Positions 9,978-23,520 of a stretch of DNA of 64,000 nt are shown in pieces. The stretch covers positions 12,295,001 to 12,359,000 of the forward strand of contig NC_080563.1 in NCBI RefSeq assembly GCF_030253575.1, given 5' to 3'. The notes beneath the pieces were generated by a model. That model did no database searches. It saw only the letters and a program-made list of their open reading frames with translations, and had not been told where the DNA came from. Numbering within the stretch: position 1 is the stretch's first letter; every line of letters starts with the position of its first letter. The DNA is from Rhododendron vialii. Lineage: Eukaryota > Streptophyta > Magnoliopsida > Ericales > Ericaceae. The position numbers and the translations under genes are program-made.

Positions 9978-12900
9978 TCATCCCCATCTAACAATTGCGG
10001 ATCCCCAAGTAAGACCAGCACCGAAACCTGCAGTTGCAATGGTGTCGCCCGGTTTCACCTTCCCACCTCGTACAGCTTCGTCCAGTGCCAATGGAATGGA
10101 TGCAGCACTTGTGTTACCGTAATTCGCCAAATTAGATATGACTCGTTCTGGTGGGACCTCTAGCCGTGTTGCAACTGAATCGAGGATCCTCTGGTTTGCC
10201 TGCATAAAACCAAATCTTTTAACAAACAATAGCAAGATCTAAAGTGCGCATGAGAAATCATTGGGCGCATCTACAAACAAGAATGTATTCATGGTGCAGT
10301 ACTCTTCTAATTTTTTTCATCATTCTGCGGTACTCTTCTACCAAACACATGGAAAGTGCTATGCTCATTTTTCTCTAAGACTGAGGAAAAAAGATAGCTG
10401 CATATATGCTCAGATACCTACATTTCGTGTGACAATCAATGAAGATTGAAGTAAACGCCTTGCGGAAAGTTGGAAGTAGCAAAAAAATAATTTAAAAACA
10501 AGAATTCAATGCACTTGGGATGGAATCGTACACCATGTACATAAATGGAGGCAGATGTATTCTCTTTACCATCACCAGGAAGAAAGAAACTAAACAATCA
10601 GCAGAAAGTAATCATTTTATTATATGAAAACATGCCCTAAGCCCCTACAGCAGTAACAGAAAAGGAAATATTTGGATGCATCTTTGTCAAGTTCATTTAA
10701 CAGACCATCTCAGGCAAATTTTCAGAAATTTGGGCAATCTGACAATCCAACAGTAATTTCCCGCGGTTCAATTCTCATAGACTAGATTTGTAATACCCTT
10801 GAGAGTATTAGTGGTAACCACCATACCAAGAAATATAATGGCAGGAAACGGGACAGAGGAGTTACGAAATCCATCAATCAGCTAGTCATATCCAGCAATA
10901 AACTAGTTTTACACAAGTGGGTGAAAACCTACAGGTCCAATATCCTTATACTAGCAGACTTTGTGTCATACCTGGTGGAGTAGTAACCAATCAATGTCAG
11001 ACCCAGTGAGACCAGCCTTTTCGAGGGCAGATTCTATTGACTGCGGCACACATCGAACAGCAAAGCGAAATACCTCATTACCTTTCATCTCAATGCAGGA
11101 AAATGAGGAAGGTCCAGGCGGGAACCCTAACACTGAACCATTAGAACCCAAAGCATGATCCACTTCATTTTCACGAAGTGGGGCGTTCAAGTTCCTGCAT
11201 TGGGGAGAAGCAAAGTTTAAGTTACCACTCAATCTTCACTCCACTTGAAGCAAAGTTTGGTTCTAAGGAAGATGATAACACAAACTTTTGGCCGTCACCA
11301 TCACTATGCATGTCAAATCCAAATAAACCATCCTCTTCACTGTTGCAGGCCTGCAGAATAACTATAATATCAATACCGCTACAACCGTGGATTTTACCAC
11401 AGGTACCTAAAATTTGCAGGATGGAAGCAGATGACTATACTTGCAAGTAACAATAGATAATATTTGCCGGGAGATGGATAAGTGATGGCTAAAACTTGTT
11501 AAGAAATGAAGAGATTAGTTATCAGTGGCAGATACTAGGACTAGAGAGGTGGAGATTTGGGGTCGAAAGGTGTTACAACTTAACAGATATTTATTATTCC
11601 GATTTTCAGGACATCGGCTTTACATGTCAAAATATGGCATCTCTCCTCCATAGAGATTTAGTAAGTCTAGAATTGTCTCCTCCGTTAGTATCTTTCTCAC
11701 TGGTCTTGAAATCTATGTCCGTATAGAATTACGAGATATATGCATGTCAATCTTTGTGCTCTGAAGAGTTATATGCCTTCAAGAATTTAAGATTGTTTGA
11801 CATTTTTTTTTTTTTTACTTCTTCTCTTTGCAAAGTGACCAAGTTATAATTCCGGATATTATTTAATAGACTCCATAGTCCATACAGCACGTTACAGTTC
11901 CACAGCGCAACTCAAATGAAGCCATAGGCCCATAACCAATTTCAACCCTATTAGCAGGCAGTTGAGTAATTATAACCCACATATCATTACTGTCCAGAGA
12001 TCCCTGGCAACAAGTTCCTTAATACTCGGGAACTAATTCCACAGAAGAACAAGCCAAATCTCACAGCCTTTCCATCTAAAATTCACCAAGACCTTTCACG
12101 TACCACCTACTCCACGAACTCTCCAAGATATAAAGCAACAACGAAACATGTCACCTACAAGCAGAATCAATGTTGCATGGAGTCTTCTAAATACCAGTGT
12201 CGGGCCTCAAAACTAGGATAAGGGCATGGTATACGTGACCAACATGTATAAAGACACTTAATTATGATATAAGCCCAATCTTATGAACGAATTGGTCTTT
12301 TGACACATAGTGGATATTAACCCTTAAGATAAAATATTTTCCCAAACAAATGTGAATATATTCCCGTGTCTACTTGTGCTAGGAAGGAAATTCCATGAAT
12401 CCAACACGAAGCTACGTAACTGCACCCGACACCCGTACCCAATTCCATGTAACATAAAGCGGAACCCTAAATTGGGTGGTCTGCATATAAATCTGCAAGG
12501 ATCGGTGGTGGCGGTGGCTGCTAAATATTCCAGAGATATTGCATACATAGGAAGCCGTATCACGCTATAAGTTATAACTCCCAAGGGTGCAGCGGACACG
12601 AGGATCAGTTTGGAAAACAGCTTCGGATTTTTCTGAGATAAAGCAGTTCTGCCCCAAATGTTGGATAATGTTTTACTTAAAAAAAAAATTTCCCACACTT
12701 ATGTCCAGCCAATCGACAGAAAATGAATACAACATTTTGACGGATGACATATGTATGCCAAAACAAACAAAGCCGCAAATTTTAGAAAACGAATAGGGCC
12801 ATTACCTGTACAAGTACTGCACCAGCAGCATCCCCAAAGAGAATACAGGTCCCTCTGTCAGTCCAATTAACATAACGTGTAAGAGCATCAGCCCCTATCA

Positions 12901-15900
12901 CAAGAACATTACTAAAGCCACCTCCTGCAGTTCACAATTTCAGACCGGTCAGTTCGATAAATGATGCACAATAATTTAGAACCCATACAGCAAAGCAAAG
13001 AAAGGTTACCCCTAATATAACAGGCAGCTGAAACTAGACCCAACAAAAACCCACTACAAGCAGCCGTAATATCATAAGCCAATGGATTATTTTTGCAGCC
13101 AAGCGCCTTTTGGATCTGAAATGTGAGATAAAATACATAAGTAGAAAGCACATAAAACCTCCGAAAAGAGTTCATCATACTGATCAACAAAACAATCAGG
13201 AAATTATACTTAAAACAGAATTCGGCTGACATAGATAACTAAGTGCTAGCGAAGCCCAAGTAGGCAAGGCGTCAATCTCTGACCATCTGCTTAGTTGCCT
13301 AAGTTTTGAATAATAATTTGACTGCCCTTATACATGGCAAAAATGCTATACTACAATAATAACAAAAAAATAGAACACAGCGAAGTTAGTGTCCGCACTA
13401 TGCCTTCACGGGTGGCAGGGTGAGAGGTCTATAGTGCAAAAGCATAGCTAAGTTTGGTGTCAAAGCAGCAATCACCGTGATTGCCCTACAATGCATACAC
13501 GGCTACCCAGTTTTATCTGATAGGTGGAAACTAATAAAAAGCATGCCTTGGCATTTGAATAATGGGTCAAAGAATAAGGTTTTCTGAATGTCCTTGTCAA
13601 GCAATTTTTAAACACCTATTGGTTTGACAATAAGTATATGTACAGCCATGTTCTTCTACATGTACTCTGTGGACACGTACAATTGCTGTAGATTTTGTTT
13701 TGTACAATCAGTTATGGGTAATTTAAAATTAGAAAAAATAGTGCTGTGCCATTCTACAAACCAAGCCACTGGTGAGCAGCTTGCACAAGAGTGGATAAGT
13801 TCATTCGAGCTTGTTCACTAATTAAACAAGCCAAACTCAAGATTCAAATGTGGGTATATTAACAGAATTGTTGTATTGTGAATTTGTGATTGCACACCAA
13901 AGGATATATCCTATTATAGACAAACAGAAATGATTGACCTTTTCCAAATTTAAAAAATAATAATTACAGGCCTCTTATATTTCTCTCAGAATATTTCTAT
14001 TCCTGTAATGTCAAATTCTAATCTCACATGCAAATCTTCTTGGAAAACACAAGCACTATTACCACAGAATTAGACCCCAACAACACTAATCCTCCTGTCA
14101 ATTATGATTATTGTGAAGGACCACTGCAAATTGGTTTGTGAATCATCTAATATAGTTATACCTGAGGAGCACTACCAAAAAGATCCTCTGGAGTTGAAGT
14201 ACACATCAGGACTAGGTCCACGTGATCAGGATCAACCTCCGCCATCTGAAGAGCTTTTCGGGCTGCCTTCACAGCCAGAGCTGTCATGCTCTCATTGCCT
14301 GTAAAAGCAATAAGTCAGACAACAGCCATTTAAACATTTAAAGTTCACATAATTTGGGGAGACACACAGGCATGCAGCACAGAGAGGAAGACAAATGCGT
14401 ATGATTTGCAAAGCATCAGAAATGGTATGAATTGCAGAGCATCAGAAGTGGTCTAGACATTCACGATACTCAGAACTACTCATATTAACCAGATTGTTCA
14501 CTCTTATTATGCTGATAGATAGATCCTCTCTTCTTGAGTGAAGGCCAAACCGATAGTCACGGGGTGGAAAAAAATGTTGAGTTTTGAAGCTACAATTCCC
14601 ACCAAATAACTCCCATTGAATCCAGGAAAGAGAATTTGGGACTTGAGGATAAGGCATCTCTAGAGAGCTAACTTACACTAAACTGGCTCTGAAGTATATA
14701 TCCTTCCTGAGGCTTGGGCTCAGCTCAAAAGACCCACAGTCAACAATCAACTATGGTGGCTGGCTCAATACTCATAACCAACAATAATGAATCCTCCACA
14801 AATTAATATCAGCCAACCAGCTAAAGCTCAATTGAGACAATTCTGTGCTTGTTCCAAGATGAGGCTCAGCTAATAGTAAGCAAATTTACCTCAAAGTGTT
14901 CATAAGAGCAGATAAATGCCAGAAAAGCACTCTAAGGAAAAACTAACCTGCTAGAACATGTCGATTACGAATCCCAGTGCGAGAAGAAATCCACTCATCT
15001 GAAGTATCCACAAGATTCGCAAGATCATCGTTGGAAACCTTGAGACTCGGTACTGCAGATCCACATCCAACTAGTTTGCAACCTTTGCTGATAAGCCTGG
15101 ATAAATGTATCCAAAATCAAATAATTTATCCAATCACTTCTCATTACATTGATACCAAATAAGGATCATCATGACGCACAATGTTTCCCAGGCAATGGTT
15201 ATGGTCCATATGGACTAGTACTGCAGGTTTCAACCAATGAAGTAAGAACAGCAGCCAAAACGACTAGTGAAATGAAAATAGCATGACCAATTATTACCAA
15301 AGGAGGAAATAGTATCAAATAATCTACGTTCTTTTTCACTGAAGAATGGTGTTTGAGGTAAAGAGCATAAAGGTGGGTTGGTTTTGGAACAAGAAGGTTT
15401 TCGTTGTGCCATCTATAGAGAAAGCGCTATGGTCAAACACTTGGCGCTTTTGATGTGATCACTTGTTTGGCAGTCGGACCTCTGACCAAGTGATGAGGTG
15501 CAAAAATTTTGGCACCCTGGGCTAGTAACAGATTCCCGGCTGGGTTGTTTCACATACCCACATATGTGCCTCGTATATATCCGGTCATCTTCTGTATGTG
15601 CTAAAATTCCTTAATAATACAAATTTATGCATTCAAGCTTTCATCTTGAGCCTTATACAACCAAAACACCCAACTACTGGAGCTAAGAACAAGAATTCTA
15701 CTCCTCGCAACTCAAGTCAACCAGTCCATCAGCAACCAGGTGCATAAGTTGGTCTGTGTGACACATGAGCATTAAGTTTCAAATAGCTTTCCTTATCTTA
15801 TCCTTAATAAGCCGCACTTATTAGTCTCTCTTCAATAACAACACTACTCATCCATCTCAGCATACTCATATTAGCTACACTTGTTCACATAGCACATTAT

Positions 15901-16827
15901 TTTTCTCACTGCCAAACTCCGGGCCATACCAAATACCAAGCCATGTAGTCCTCTCCCTTGCTGAAAACCGTTACTTGTAAATTATCAACTCTAACGAATA
16001 AGTGGCCATCATTAACAATAGACGTTTGAAATTGGCTGTAGTGTGCTATAATTTTAAGCATGGGCTTTGCTTTTTCTAATTTTTTTTTCAGGGAGTTCAT
16101 TTGAAATAGAGGTTTAGCTGCCACTGACGCCCTCAATAGCCTTTGAGGTACAGAAACTCCATCTGAGCCCTTTTCAGAGCCAATTATCAGTTATGAAAGT
16201 TATTTCCTCATCTATTGAGATCCGGGTACGAAGAGGTTCTAGTTCAACTTTCCCTGAAGAAGTATTCTATATTGGTGAGCATAAATCCTTTCAAGGCTAA
16301 GTGCCACCGAGAGAACAAAAGTCTTTTGTTTCGGAGAAAACTAGATAAGAGACTTAAAAATCATATATCATGTTAGTAACACAACAGAAGATAAGCACAA
16401 GCTAATAAAATTATCATCACGAATAAAACCTGACATGCCAAACAAAGAGAGATTAATAACGAAAACAGTATGCCAGAATGAGAGAACCAACTCAATAAAA
16501 ATTACAGATTCTCATTAATAATCCCACTTCAACAAACAAAATCAAATCTTTTTCCCAAACCAATTGTATTAAGTACCCATTTGATCGAGAAATTACTAAA
16601 TTCAACAAGACCCAGGTGATCAAATTGATGGAAACTTACCTAGGCACTCGAGTTCCAGAAGGGGAAGCCTCAGCTCCTTCAATTGTGCTAGAGCTACAGC
16701 AGAATACCCTTTTGGAGATTCCTTCAGCGGAAGTAAACCCAGATTGGTATATGCCAATACAAGGAGGATTATTCCTCTTTCTCAGGCTAGGAATTGAAGG
16801 CGAAAAATACCTAGATGCATTCGCCAT
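9978..16827 (-). CDS. KASIII: Chloroplast 3-ketoacyl-ACP synthase III (KASIII, FabH-type)
   Basis: Eight exons give 402 aa: 16640-16827, 14948-15096, 14162-14298, 13010-13115, 12806-12924, 11286-11350, 10972-11194 and 9978-10199. All introns are GT-AG and phases match. The N-terminus [18 protein letters not shown] is Ser/Arg-rich and fits a plastid transit peptide. The mature enzyme starts near [14 protein letters not shown]. The catalytic triad is complete: Cys178 in AACSG, His328 in WLLLHQ and Asn358 in NYGNTS. The end [17 protein letters not shown] is nearly the Arabidopsis C-terminus. KASIII condenses acetyl-CoA with malonyl-ACP, the first step of plastid fatty-acid elongation. Introns are long, 1.4-1.5 kb for introns 1 and 5, and I saw no clear transposon ends in them. 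The next gene in conserved order would be the FMO, here displaced by about 30 kb of repeats and a PLATZ gene. Confidence 0.96.
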
Positions 16828-17649
16828 TTACTGAGCGAGATATAAATAATAAATCAAGTAGGCGGAGAAACAAGCTGTGTAAAAGATCTCTAGCTTATTG
16901 ATGGGAGCTCAAGAATGAGAGTAGAGCGAACAGAACCCATTGAGGGTATAATAGAGAGACAGAGAGAGATCAATGCATGTGGGTATTGAAAAAAAAAAGA
17001 GATCGAATTAATTATAGGAGACAATAAAACGATGGATTTTTAGAGGCTCTTAGACAATCTGCGGAGGGCACGATGAGGAGAGATATGGGGGATTATGGCA
17101 GCCCAATCAGAGGACATTCCAATGCGAAAATACACATAAACAAACCTCTCTCTCTCTCTCTCTCTGTGTTTGTGTCTTCACTTTCTCTCTCTATATAAGT
17201 TCTAACGAGGCCGCTCCTGCACTGCTCCCACATTTCAAGAACTTGAGTTTGTGAGACAATCTGCAAGAAAAGGATTAAACTAATGGACACTTGACACGCA
17301 AGAGTAGCTCACCATTCGTTGTGTTCTAGGTGACAGTATTCATTTCTCCAGTAGCAACCTTTCAATTGAATACGTGCTTGTGGCTGATTGGTGTGGATTG
17401 GTGAGTATCATGAGTTTGACTGTAGAGAATAGAACACCTCTCCATCCTCATTCCGAATACTGACTGTTCTCGGTTTCTTGTATCCTTACCGGTCCCCAAC
17501 TACACATAAGTTGAGTTTGTTTATATACCTTAATTAATATCTTTATTATAAAGTTTTATATATTGACATATAGTAAAATGAAAACACTGACCACGGAATA
17601 AGGAATGGTTAGGGGATTTTTTTCACCAAATGATAGAATGTGATTATAT
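16828..17649. other. KASIII upstream region with CT tract
   Basis: Contains the presumed KASIII promoter and 5' leader, reading right to left. A CT tract of about ten units lies at 17145-17165. No TATA box at a convincing distance is visible. Confidence 0.5.
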
Positions 17650-17934
17650 TGTTAGAACTATGGCTCATATGTTATTGGGGGTGTGGGGGGCGTAGTACGG
17701 TAGGGTTCGTACAGGGGTATTTTTGGGATACAAACCAAATACCATTTAGGGTTAGAATAGAGTCAATATAAATACTCTATATTGTAAACCCTAATTCATA
17801 CTGTGATAATAAAGAACAGCAGCCGCTCTCGCTCCCGTGGACGTACCCGATTTTGGAAAACCACGTATATCTCTGTGTTGATTCTTTATTGTTTATACTT
17901 GTAAATCGTGTGCGTGTGTGTGTCGATCCTAACA
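17650..17934 (+). repeat. 5' LTR of the copia element
   Basis: 285 bp, TGTTAG...CTAACA. A TATAAATA box lies at 17767-17774 and an AATAAAG signal follows about 40 bp later, consistent with U3-R-U5 layout. Confidence 0.95.
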
Positions 17935-17936
17935 AG

Positions 17937-17948
17937 TGGTATCAAAGC
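17937..17948 (+). other. Primer-binding site for initiator tRNA-Met
   Basis: TGGTATCAAAGC lies two bases after the 5' LTR. It differs at one position from TGGTATCAGAGC, the usual plant copia site complementary to the 3' end of initiator tRNA-Met. Confidence 0.9.
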
Positions 17949-17979
17949 TACAGGCTATTTTAGATCACACAGAAGAACG

Positions 17980-19074
17980 ATGTCATCAAGTTCGTCTGTT
18001 TCGAAGTTCGATGTGATGAAGTTCGATGAAACTTCGAATTTCGGATTATGGCAACAATGGGTAAAGGATCTGTTGGTGCAGCAGGGCTTGTACAAGGGAT
18101 TGAAGGTGAAGCCAGAAGCCATGTCTAACGACGATTGGGAAGAACTCCAAATGAAGGCAGTGAGTATGATTCGTCTGTGTCTTGCAGACGAAGTTATGTA
18201 TCACGTGTTGGGTGATGAATCGCCAGCTAGGGTCTGGACTAAACTAGAGAGCAGGTATATGTCAAAATCGTTGACGAACAAACTGTTTCTAAAGCAGAAA
18301 CTGTTTGGGTTGAAGATGACCGAGGGTGCTGATTTGATTCAGCATATCAACACGTTCAATCAGGTTGTGAGCGACTTGCAACGGATTGACGTAAAGTTTG
18401 AGGAGGAAGACCAAGCGCTGATGTTACTGTGTTCACTACCGATCTCTCTCGAAACCCTAGTTACAACCTTACTCTGGGGGAAAGAAACCCTAGAACTGGA
18501 GGAAGTCACTGCAGCCCTTCTAGCGTATAATCAACGCAAGCAACAAACAGAATTGTTGCAGGTTGAAGGTCTGGTGGTTAAGGGGTACGGGGATCGTGGC
18601 AGGAAGAATGAGAGGGGTAAATCAGTTTCGGGGTGTGAGAGGTCTCAGTCAAAGAACAGGTCCGAGGGCACATTTGAGTTCAAGTGTTACAGGTGTCATG
18701 AACCGAGGCACATGAAGAAAGACTGTCCGCAGAAGAATAAGGGAACTGACTGGAAGAAGAAGGGAAAGGCAGGGGAAAGGAAAGATGGATCAACTTCTGC
18801 AAACGTTGTGGAGCAGGAGTCAGATGATGGTGATATGCTTTCGGTCTCAGCAAGTTCAAATCATATGGCAGATTTGTGGATTATGGATTCAGCATGTTCT
18901 TTTCACATATCTCCTATTAAGAAATGGTTCAACACATACAGGTCAATGGATTGTGGTAATGTTCTTATGGGTAACGATGGATCGTGTAAAGTCATAGGAA
19001 TAGGCACAATTAAAATCAGAATGCATGATGGTGTTGTGAGGACTTTGGGGATGTTAGACATGTTCCAGAATTGA
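17980..19074 (+). pseudogene. Copia gag and protease start, truncated by a frame break
   Basis: The ATG at 17980 starts MSSSSSVSKFDVMKFDET. A gag core follows, then a zinc knuckle CYRCHEPRHMKKDC with intact CX2CX4HX4C spacing. The protease active-site region reads WIMDSACSFH; the usual third residue of D-S/T-G is Gly, so Ala here is unusual. The frame ends at a stop at 19072-19074, just after a one-base frame break near 19045-19055; the downstream pol similarity resumes in another frame. Confidence 0.9.
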
Positions 19075-21935
19075 GAAAGAATTTAATTTCGTTGGGAACC
19101 TTAGACTCCAATGGTTGTGGGTATAAAACAGAAAGTGGAGTCATGAAGGTAACGAAGGGTGCTATGGTGATGATGAAGGCTTGTAAAGTTCTTGGTAATA
19201 TTTACAAGTTGGTAGGGAGTACAATTGTAGGTGGAGCTGCTGCCACTACAACAGATGATACTGATGATACTATGCTTTGGTATATGCGGTTTGGACATAT
19301 GGGAGAGCGTAGGATGTTAGAGCTGCATAAGAGGAATCTACTGAAAGGGGTTAAATCATGTAAATTGGATTTCTGCAAGTTTTGTGTTCTGGAAAAATAA
19401 TGTAAGGTGCAGTTTAGGAATGCAACTCACAAAACGGAGGGAATTCTTGACTACGTTCATTCAAATGTTTGGGGGCCAGTGAGGGTAGCTTCGAAAGGAT
19501 GATCTCTGTATTTCTTGACCTTTATTGATGATTTTTCAAGGAAAGTTTGGGTGTACTTCATGAAGCACAAGTCTGAAGTCTTTGCTAAGTTCAGAGTGTG
19601 GAAAGCTAAAGTGAAAAACCAGATAGGGAAAAAGATTAAGTGCATCAGGACAGATAATGAGAAAAAATTCAAAAATGAGCCTTTTCTGAAGTTTTATAAG
19701 GAACATGGGATTCAGCGACACTTTACAGTTCGAAAGACACCACAGCAGAATGGGGTGGCAGAAAGAATGAACAGGACCATTGCAGAAAGGGTACGGTATT
19801 TGAGATTGAATGCGGGATTTCCGAAGGTTTTTTGGGCAGAAGCAGTGAGTATGGCATGCTTTGTTATAAACAGGTCATCGAGTGCTGCTTTGGATGGGAA
19901 GGTAGCTAAGGAGATGTGGACAGAGAAAGAGGTTGACTACTCAGGGTTGAGAATTTTTGGGTGTCCGGCCTATGTTCATGTTCCTAGTGATGAGAGGTCA
20001 AAGCTTGATGCGAAGTCTAGACAATGTATCTTTCTTGGTTATGAGAAAAGAGTCAAAGAGTACAAGGTTTGGGATTCAGAGACAAAGAAGGTGGTGATCA
20101 GTAGGGATGTGGTATTTTATGAGGACTCTATGATCAAGGCACATCAGAGGGTTCAAAATTCTGAGTCAGAGGAAGTGAACAGCAAACAGCAGGGCGTACA
20201 GATTGAGCTGGAGAGTTTTGATAGAGGTGATACTCAGCCAGATGAACAGCTTGATCAACAGCAGCAGCAAAGCTTGGCCACTGGGAAAACCAAGCGCACT
20301 ATCAAGCCACCAGTGAGGTATGGATTTGATGATTTGGTTTCTTATGCATTGACTACTACTAGTGAGGATCCATCTACTTTTCAGGATGCTATTACGAGTT
20401 CTGAAAAGGACCAATGGATGGAAGCTATGGTAGAGGAAATTGAGTCTTTGCATAAGAATAAGACTTGGGAGTTGAAAGAACTGCCCAAGGAAAAGAAGCC
20501 AATGGGTTGTAAGTGGGTATACAAGCGGAAAGATGCAGCAACAGAAAAGGAGAGGGAAAAGTTCAAGGCTCGGTTAGTGGCAAAGGGGTATTCACAGAGG
20601 AAGAGAATTGATTTTGATGAGGTCTTTTCTCCAGTGGTGAGGCATACGTCAATCAGGATTATCTTGGCATTGGTGGCTAGTTATGATCTGAAGTTAGAGC
20701 AGATGGATGTGAAAACGGCATTCCTCCATGGTGATTTGGAGGAAGTCATATACATGGAACAGCCTGAGGAGTTCAAGCAGCCAAAAACTGAACATTTTGT
20801 TTATAAGTTGAAGAAGTCCCTTTATGGGCTGAAACAATCTCCAAGACAATGGTACAAGAGGTTTGACTCTTTCATGATACGAATTGGGTACACACGCTGA
20901 GAGTATGATTGTTGCGTTTATGTTAAGAGTCTTGATGATGGTTTCTATATTTTCTTGCTTCTTTATGTGGATGATATGCTGATTGCTGCAAAGAGTATGG
21001 TTGAGGTAAACAGGTTGAAGTCTTTATTGGGTAAAGAGTTTGACATGAAGGATTTAGGAGCGGCTAGGAAGATACTTGGGATGGAGATTCGCAGAGATAG
21101 GTCAGTTGGTAAGTTGTGGTTATGTCAAAAGAATTATGTGGTGAAAGTGTTGGAGAGGTTTAGTATGAATAATGCCAAACCGGTCAGAACTCCATTGGCA
21201 AGTCATTTCAGATTATCTTCAGCTCAGTGTTCGGTGTCAGATGAAGAAATTGAGGATATGTCAAGGGTGCCTTATGCAAGTGCAGTGGGTTGCTTAATGT
21301 ATGCAATGGTTTGTACGAGGCCTGATTTGGCACATGCAGTTAGCACAGTCAGTAAGTACATGGCCAAACCAGGCAGAGAGCATTGGAAGACAGTCAAGTG
21401 GATGTTCAGATACTTGAAAGGTACTTCAGATCGAGGGATTATGTTTGGTAAGCAACGGGGTCAGATTTCAGTTGTTGGGTATGTGGATGCGGATTATGCT
21501 GGGGGTTTGGATGACAGAAGGTCTACAACTGATTATGTGTTTACACTTGTGGGTGGGCCTATTTGTTGGAGATCCAAGGTACAACCTCTGGTGGCTTTAT
21601 CCATTACTGAGTCTAAGTACATGGCGGTGACTGAGGCAGCCAAGGAAGCATTGTGGTTGAAAGGGTTTGTTAAGGAGCTTGGCATAGATCAAGGTGGAAT
21701 TCAGTTGCATTGTGACAGTCAGAGTGCCATTTATTTAGCAAAGCATCAGGTGTATCATGTTCGAACCAAGCATATCAACATGAGGTTTCACAAGATGAGA
21801 GAGTTGATTGATGCAGGAGATTTGATACTGGAAAAGGTGTACACTTCTGAGAATGCAGTTGATTTGTTGACAAAGACGGTTACTGCAGACAAGTTCGAGC
21901 ATTGCTTGGACTTGGTTAATGTCTCCCAGTACTAG
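19071..21935 (+). pseudogene. Copia pol: integrase, reverse transcriptase, RNase H, interrupted
   Basis: One frame continues from 19071 to 21935 but is interrupted by stops at 19398-19400, 19500-19502 and 20898-20900. Integrase shows FIDDFSRKVWVYF, RTDNE and the Glu of NGVAERMNRT. The RT shows KWVYKRK, MDVKTAFLHGDLEEVIYMEQ and an intact YVDD box near 20963. RNase H shows DADYAG, SITESKYMA and DSQSAIYLAK. With three stops plus the upstream frame break the element is probably non-autonomous now. Confidence 0.93.
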
Positions 21936-22017
21936 GAAAAGAGAGGCATCCCCCAAACTTATTGGATAACGATGGTTATCTTTGAAGGGACGAGAGTGAA
22001 TTCACCAAGGTGGAGAT

Positions 22018-22304
22018 TGTTAGAACTATGGCTCATATGTTATTGGGGGGTGCAGGGGGCGTTGTACGGTAAGGTTCGTACAAGGGTATTTTTGGGATAC
22101 AGACCAAATACCGGATTAGGGTTAGAATAGAGTCAATATAAATACTCTATGTTGTAAATCCTAATTCATACTGTGATAATAAAGAACAACAGCCGCTCTC
22201 GCTCTCGTGGACGTACCTGGTTTTGGGGAACCACGTATATCTCTATGTTGATTCTTTATTGTTTATACTCGTAAATCGTGTGCGTGTGTATGTCGATCCT
22301 AACA
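22018..22304 (+). repeat. 3' LTR of the copia element
   Basis: 287 bp matching the 5' LTR with about 20 substitutions and small indels. TATAAATA lies at 22137-22144. The purine-rich AAGGTGGAGA precedes it as the polypurine tract. Confidence 0.95.
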
Positions 22305-22719
22305 ATTATATTAGTTAAGTTTGATTAGTACGATGTTGTTTCATCAGCTTGAATACAATACCTTGCAACCCTGGTCAAACATACGTTGGGGTTCAAAAGT
22401 GTGGTATGTGCAAAAAAACATGTATTGAATACTGTATATTTTTCGGTTCATGTTAAAAAAATGCATATAATATAATTAACTATGTATATAGACATGTTTC
22501 GATTTTCCTTTCAAGGGCCTTTTAGTTGGTTGATACAAACTTCTTCATTCGGTGTGAATGGGACGGTGCATACGATTTCTTGTGGTTCGTGATATGATTT
22601 TTAATGAAAATGACAATGAGGCTAATTGGTCATTTTCAAAAAATAGGGAAGTGATGTAACAAAAGGCGTAAACTACATGGAGGTAATCTGCATTTTGTAA
22701 AAAATGGTCTGGGTTTCAA

Positions 22720-23520
22720 TGTATAAATATTTTTTGCTCGAATTATAGTAAGATTTTAAGGTCCAATGTACAAGTTCATGAACTTCTGTGGCCTAATATA
22801 GGAATTTTTTAGGTTTAACATATGAATTGTTGTGGCCCAACCGATATTTTTGTGGTTTTACAACGTCGGCGCAGAAGTTAAAAGGTGTAGGAATATGATT
22901 TTTTGTGGTCCAACATATGAATTTTTAATGGTGTTGGTTACGAAATTTTGTAAATGAGAGATGGATTCTCATAGTCCAATATATGAAAGTACGTGTGTAC
23001 CGGAGACCCTTTGAGAGTAGGTACCGTAGCCGCATCCAAATCTAAAATAAGCAAAATAGTGAGAGCATCTCACAGAAAAGTATTCCGTACACACTCCCTT
23101 TATGAATTGTTGTGGCTTCTTTTATGCTTTTTTGTGGCTTGTTTATTTTTTGGCGTACGGTACACCCTTTACGAATTTTTTGGCTCATTTTATGAATTTT
23201 CACGGCCCAAGATATGAATTTTGTGGTGGGTTATTTGATGAATTTTTGTTGTTACTTTTACGAACCTTTTTGGTGTTATTTAATGAATTTTTGTTGTTAT
23301 TTTTCACACAAAAATTTGGTGTTGTTTACGATTTTTTTGTGGCGTTATATATAAATTTTGTGAAAAAAAATAGACGACAGAAGCTCAAAAAAGATGACTA
23401 TGTGGTATTATTTATGATTTTTTTGGTATATTTTACGAGTTTTTGTGGTTCATTGTACGAATTTTTTGTTTGATTACAAAATTTTGTGGTGATTTATGAA
23501 TTTTTTGGCTCCAATACTAA
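22720..23520. repeat. Degenerate short-period repeat rich in GAATTTTTTGTGG
   Basis: TATGAATTTTT(T)GTGGC-like words recur every 20-40 bases with many variants. The complement of the same words recurs in the PLATZ intron at about 41500-41880. The long open frames here are by-products of this composition. Confidence 0.7.

Larger units (their letters stand above)
17650..22304 (+). mobile_element. Ty1/copia LTR retrotransposon, complete but decayed
   Basis: 4.66 kb with two LTRs (17650-17934, 22018-22304), a primer-binding site next to the 5' LTR, gag-pol in copia order (gag, protease, integrase, RT, RNase H), and a purine tract before the 3' LTR. The LTRs start TGTTAG and end CTAACA. The flanks share ATTATAT at 17643-17649 and 22305-22311. 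Domain order and spacing resemble the Tork/TNT1-94 group. By eye the LTRs differ at about 20 of 285 positions, mostly transitions, so the insertion is not recent. Coding breaks are listed in the pol entry. Confidence 0.96.

Noticed and set aside
22983..23473. Plus-strand Phe/Leu-rich frames
   Set aside because: Created by the degenerate T-rich repeat, not by a membrane protein gene.
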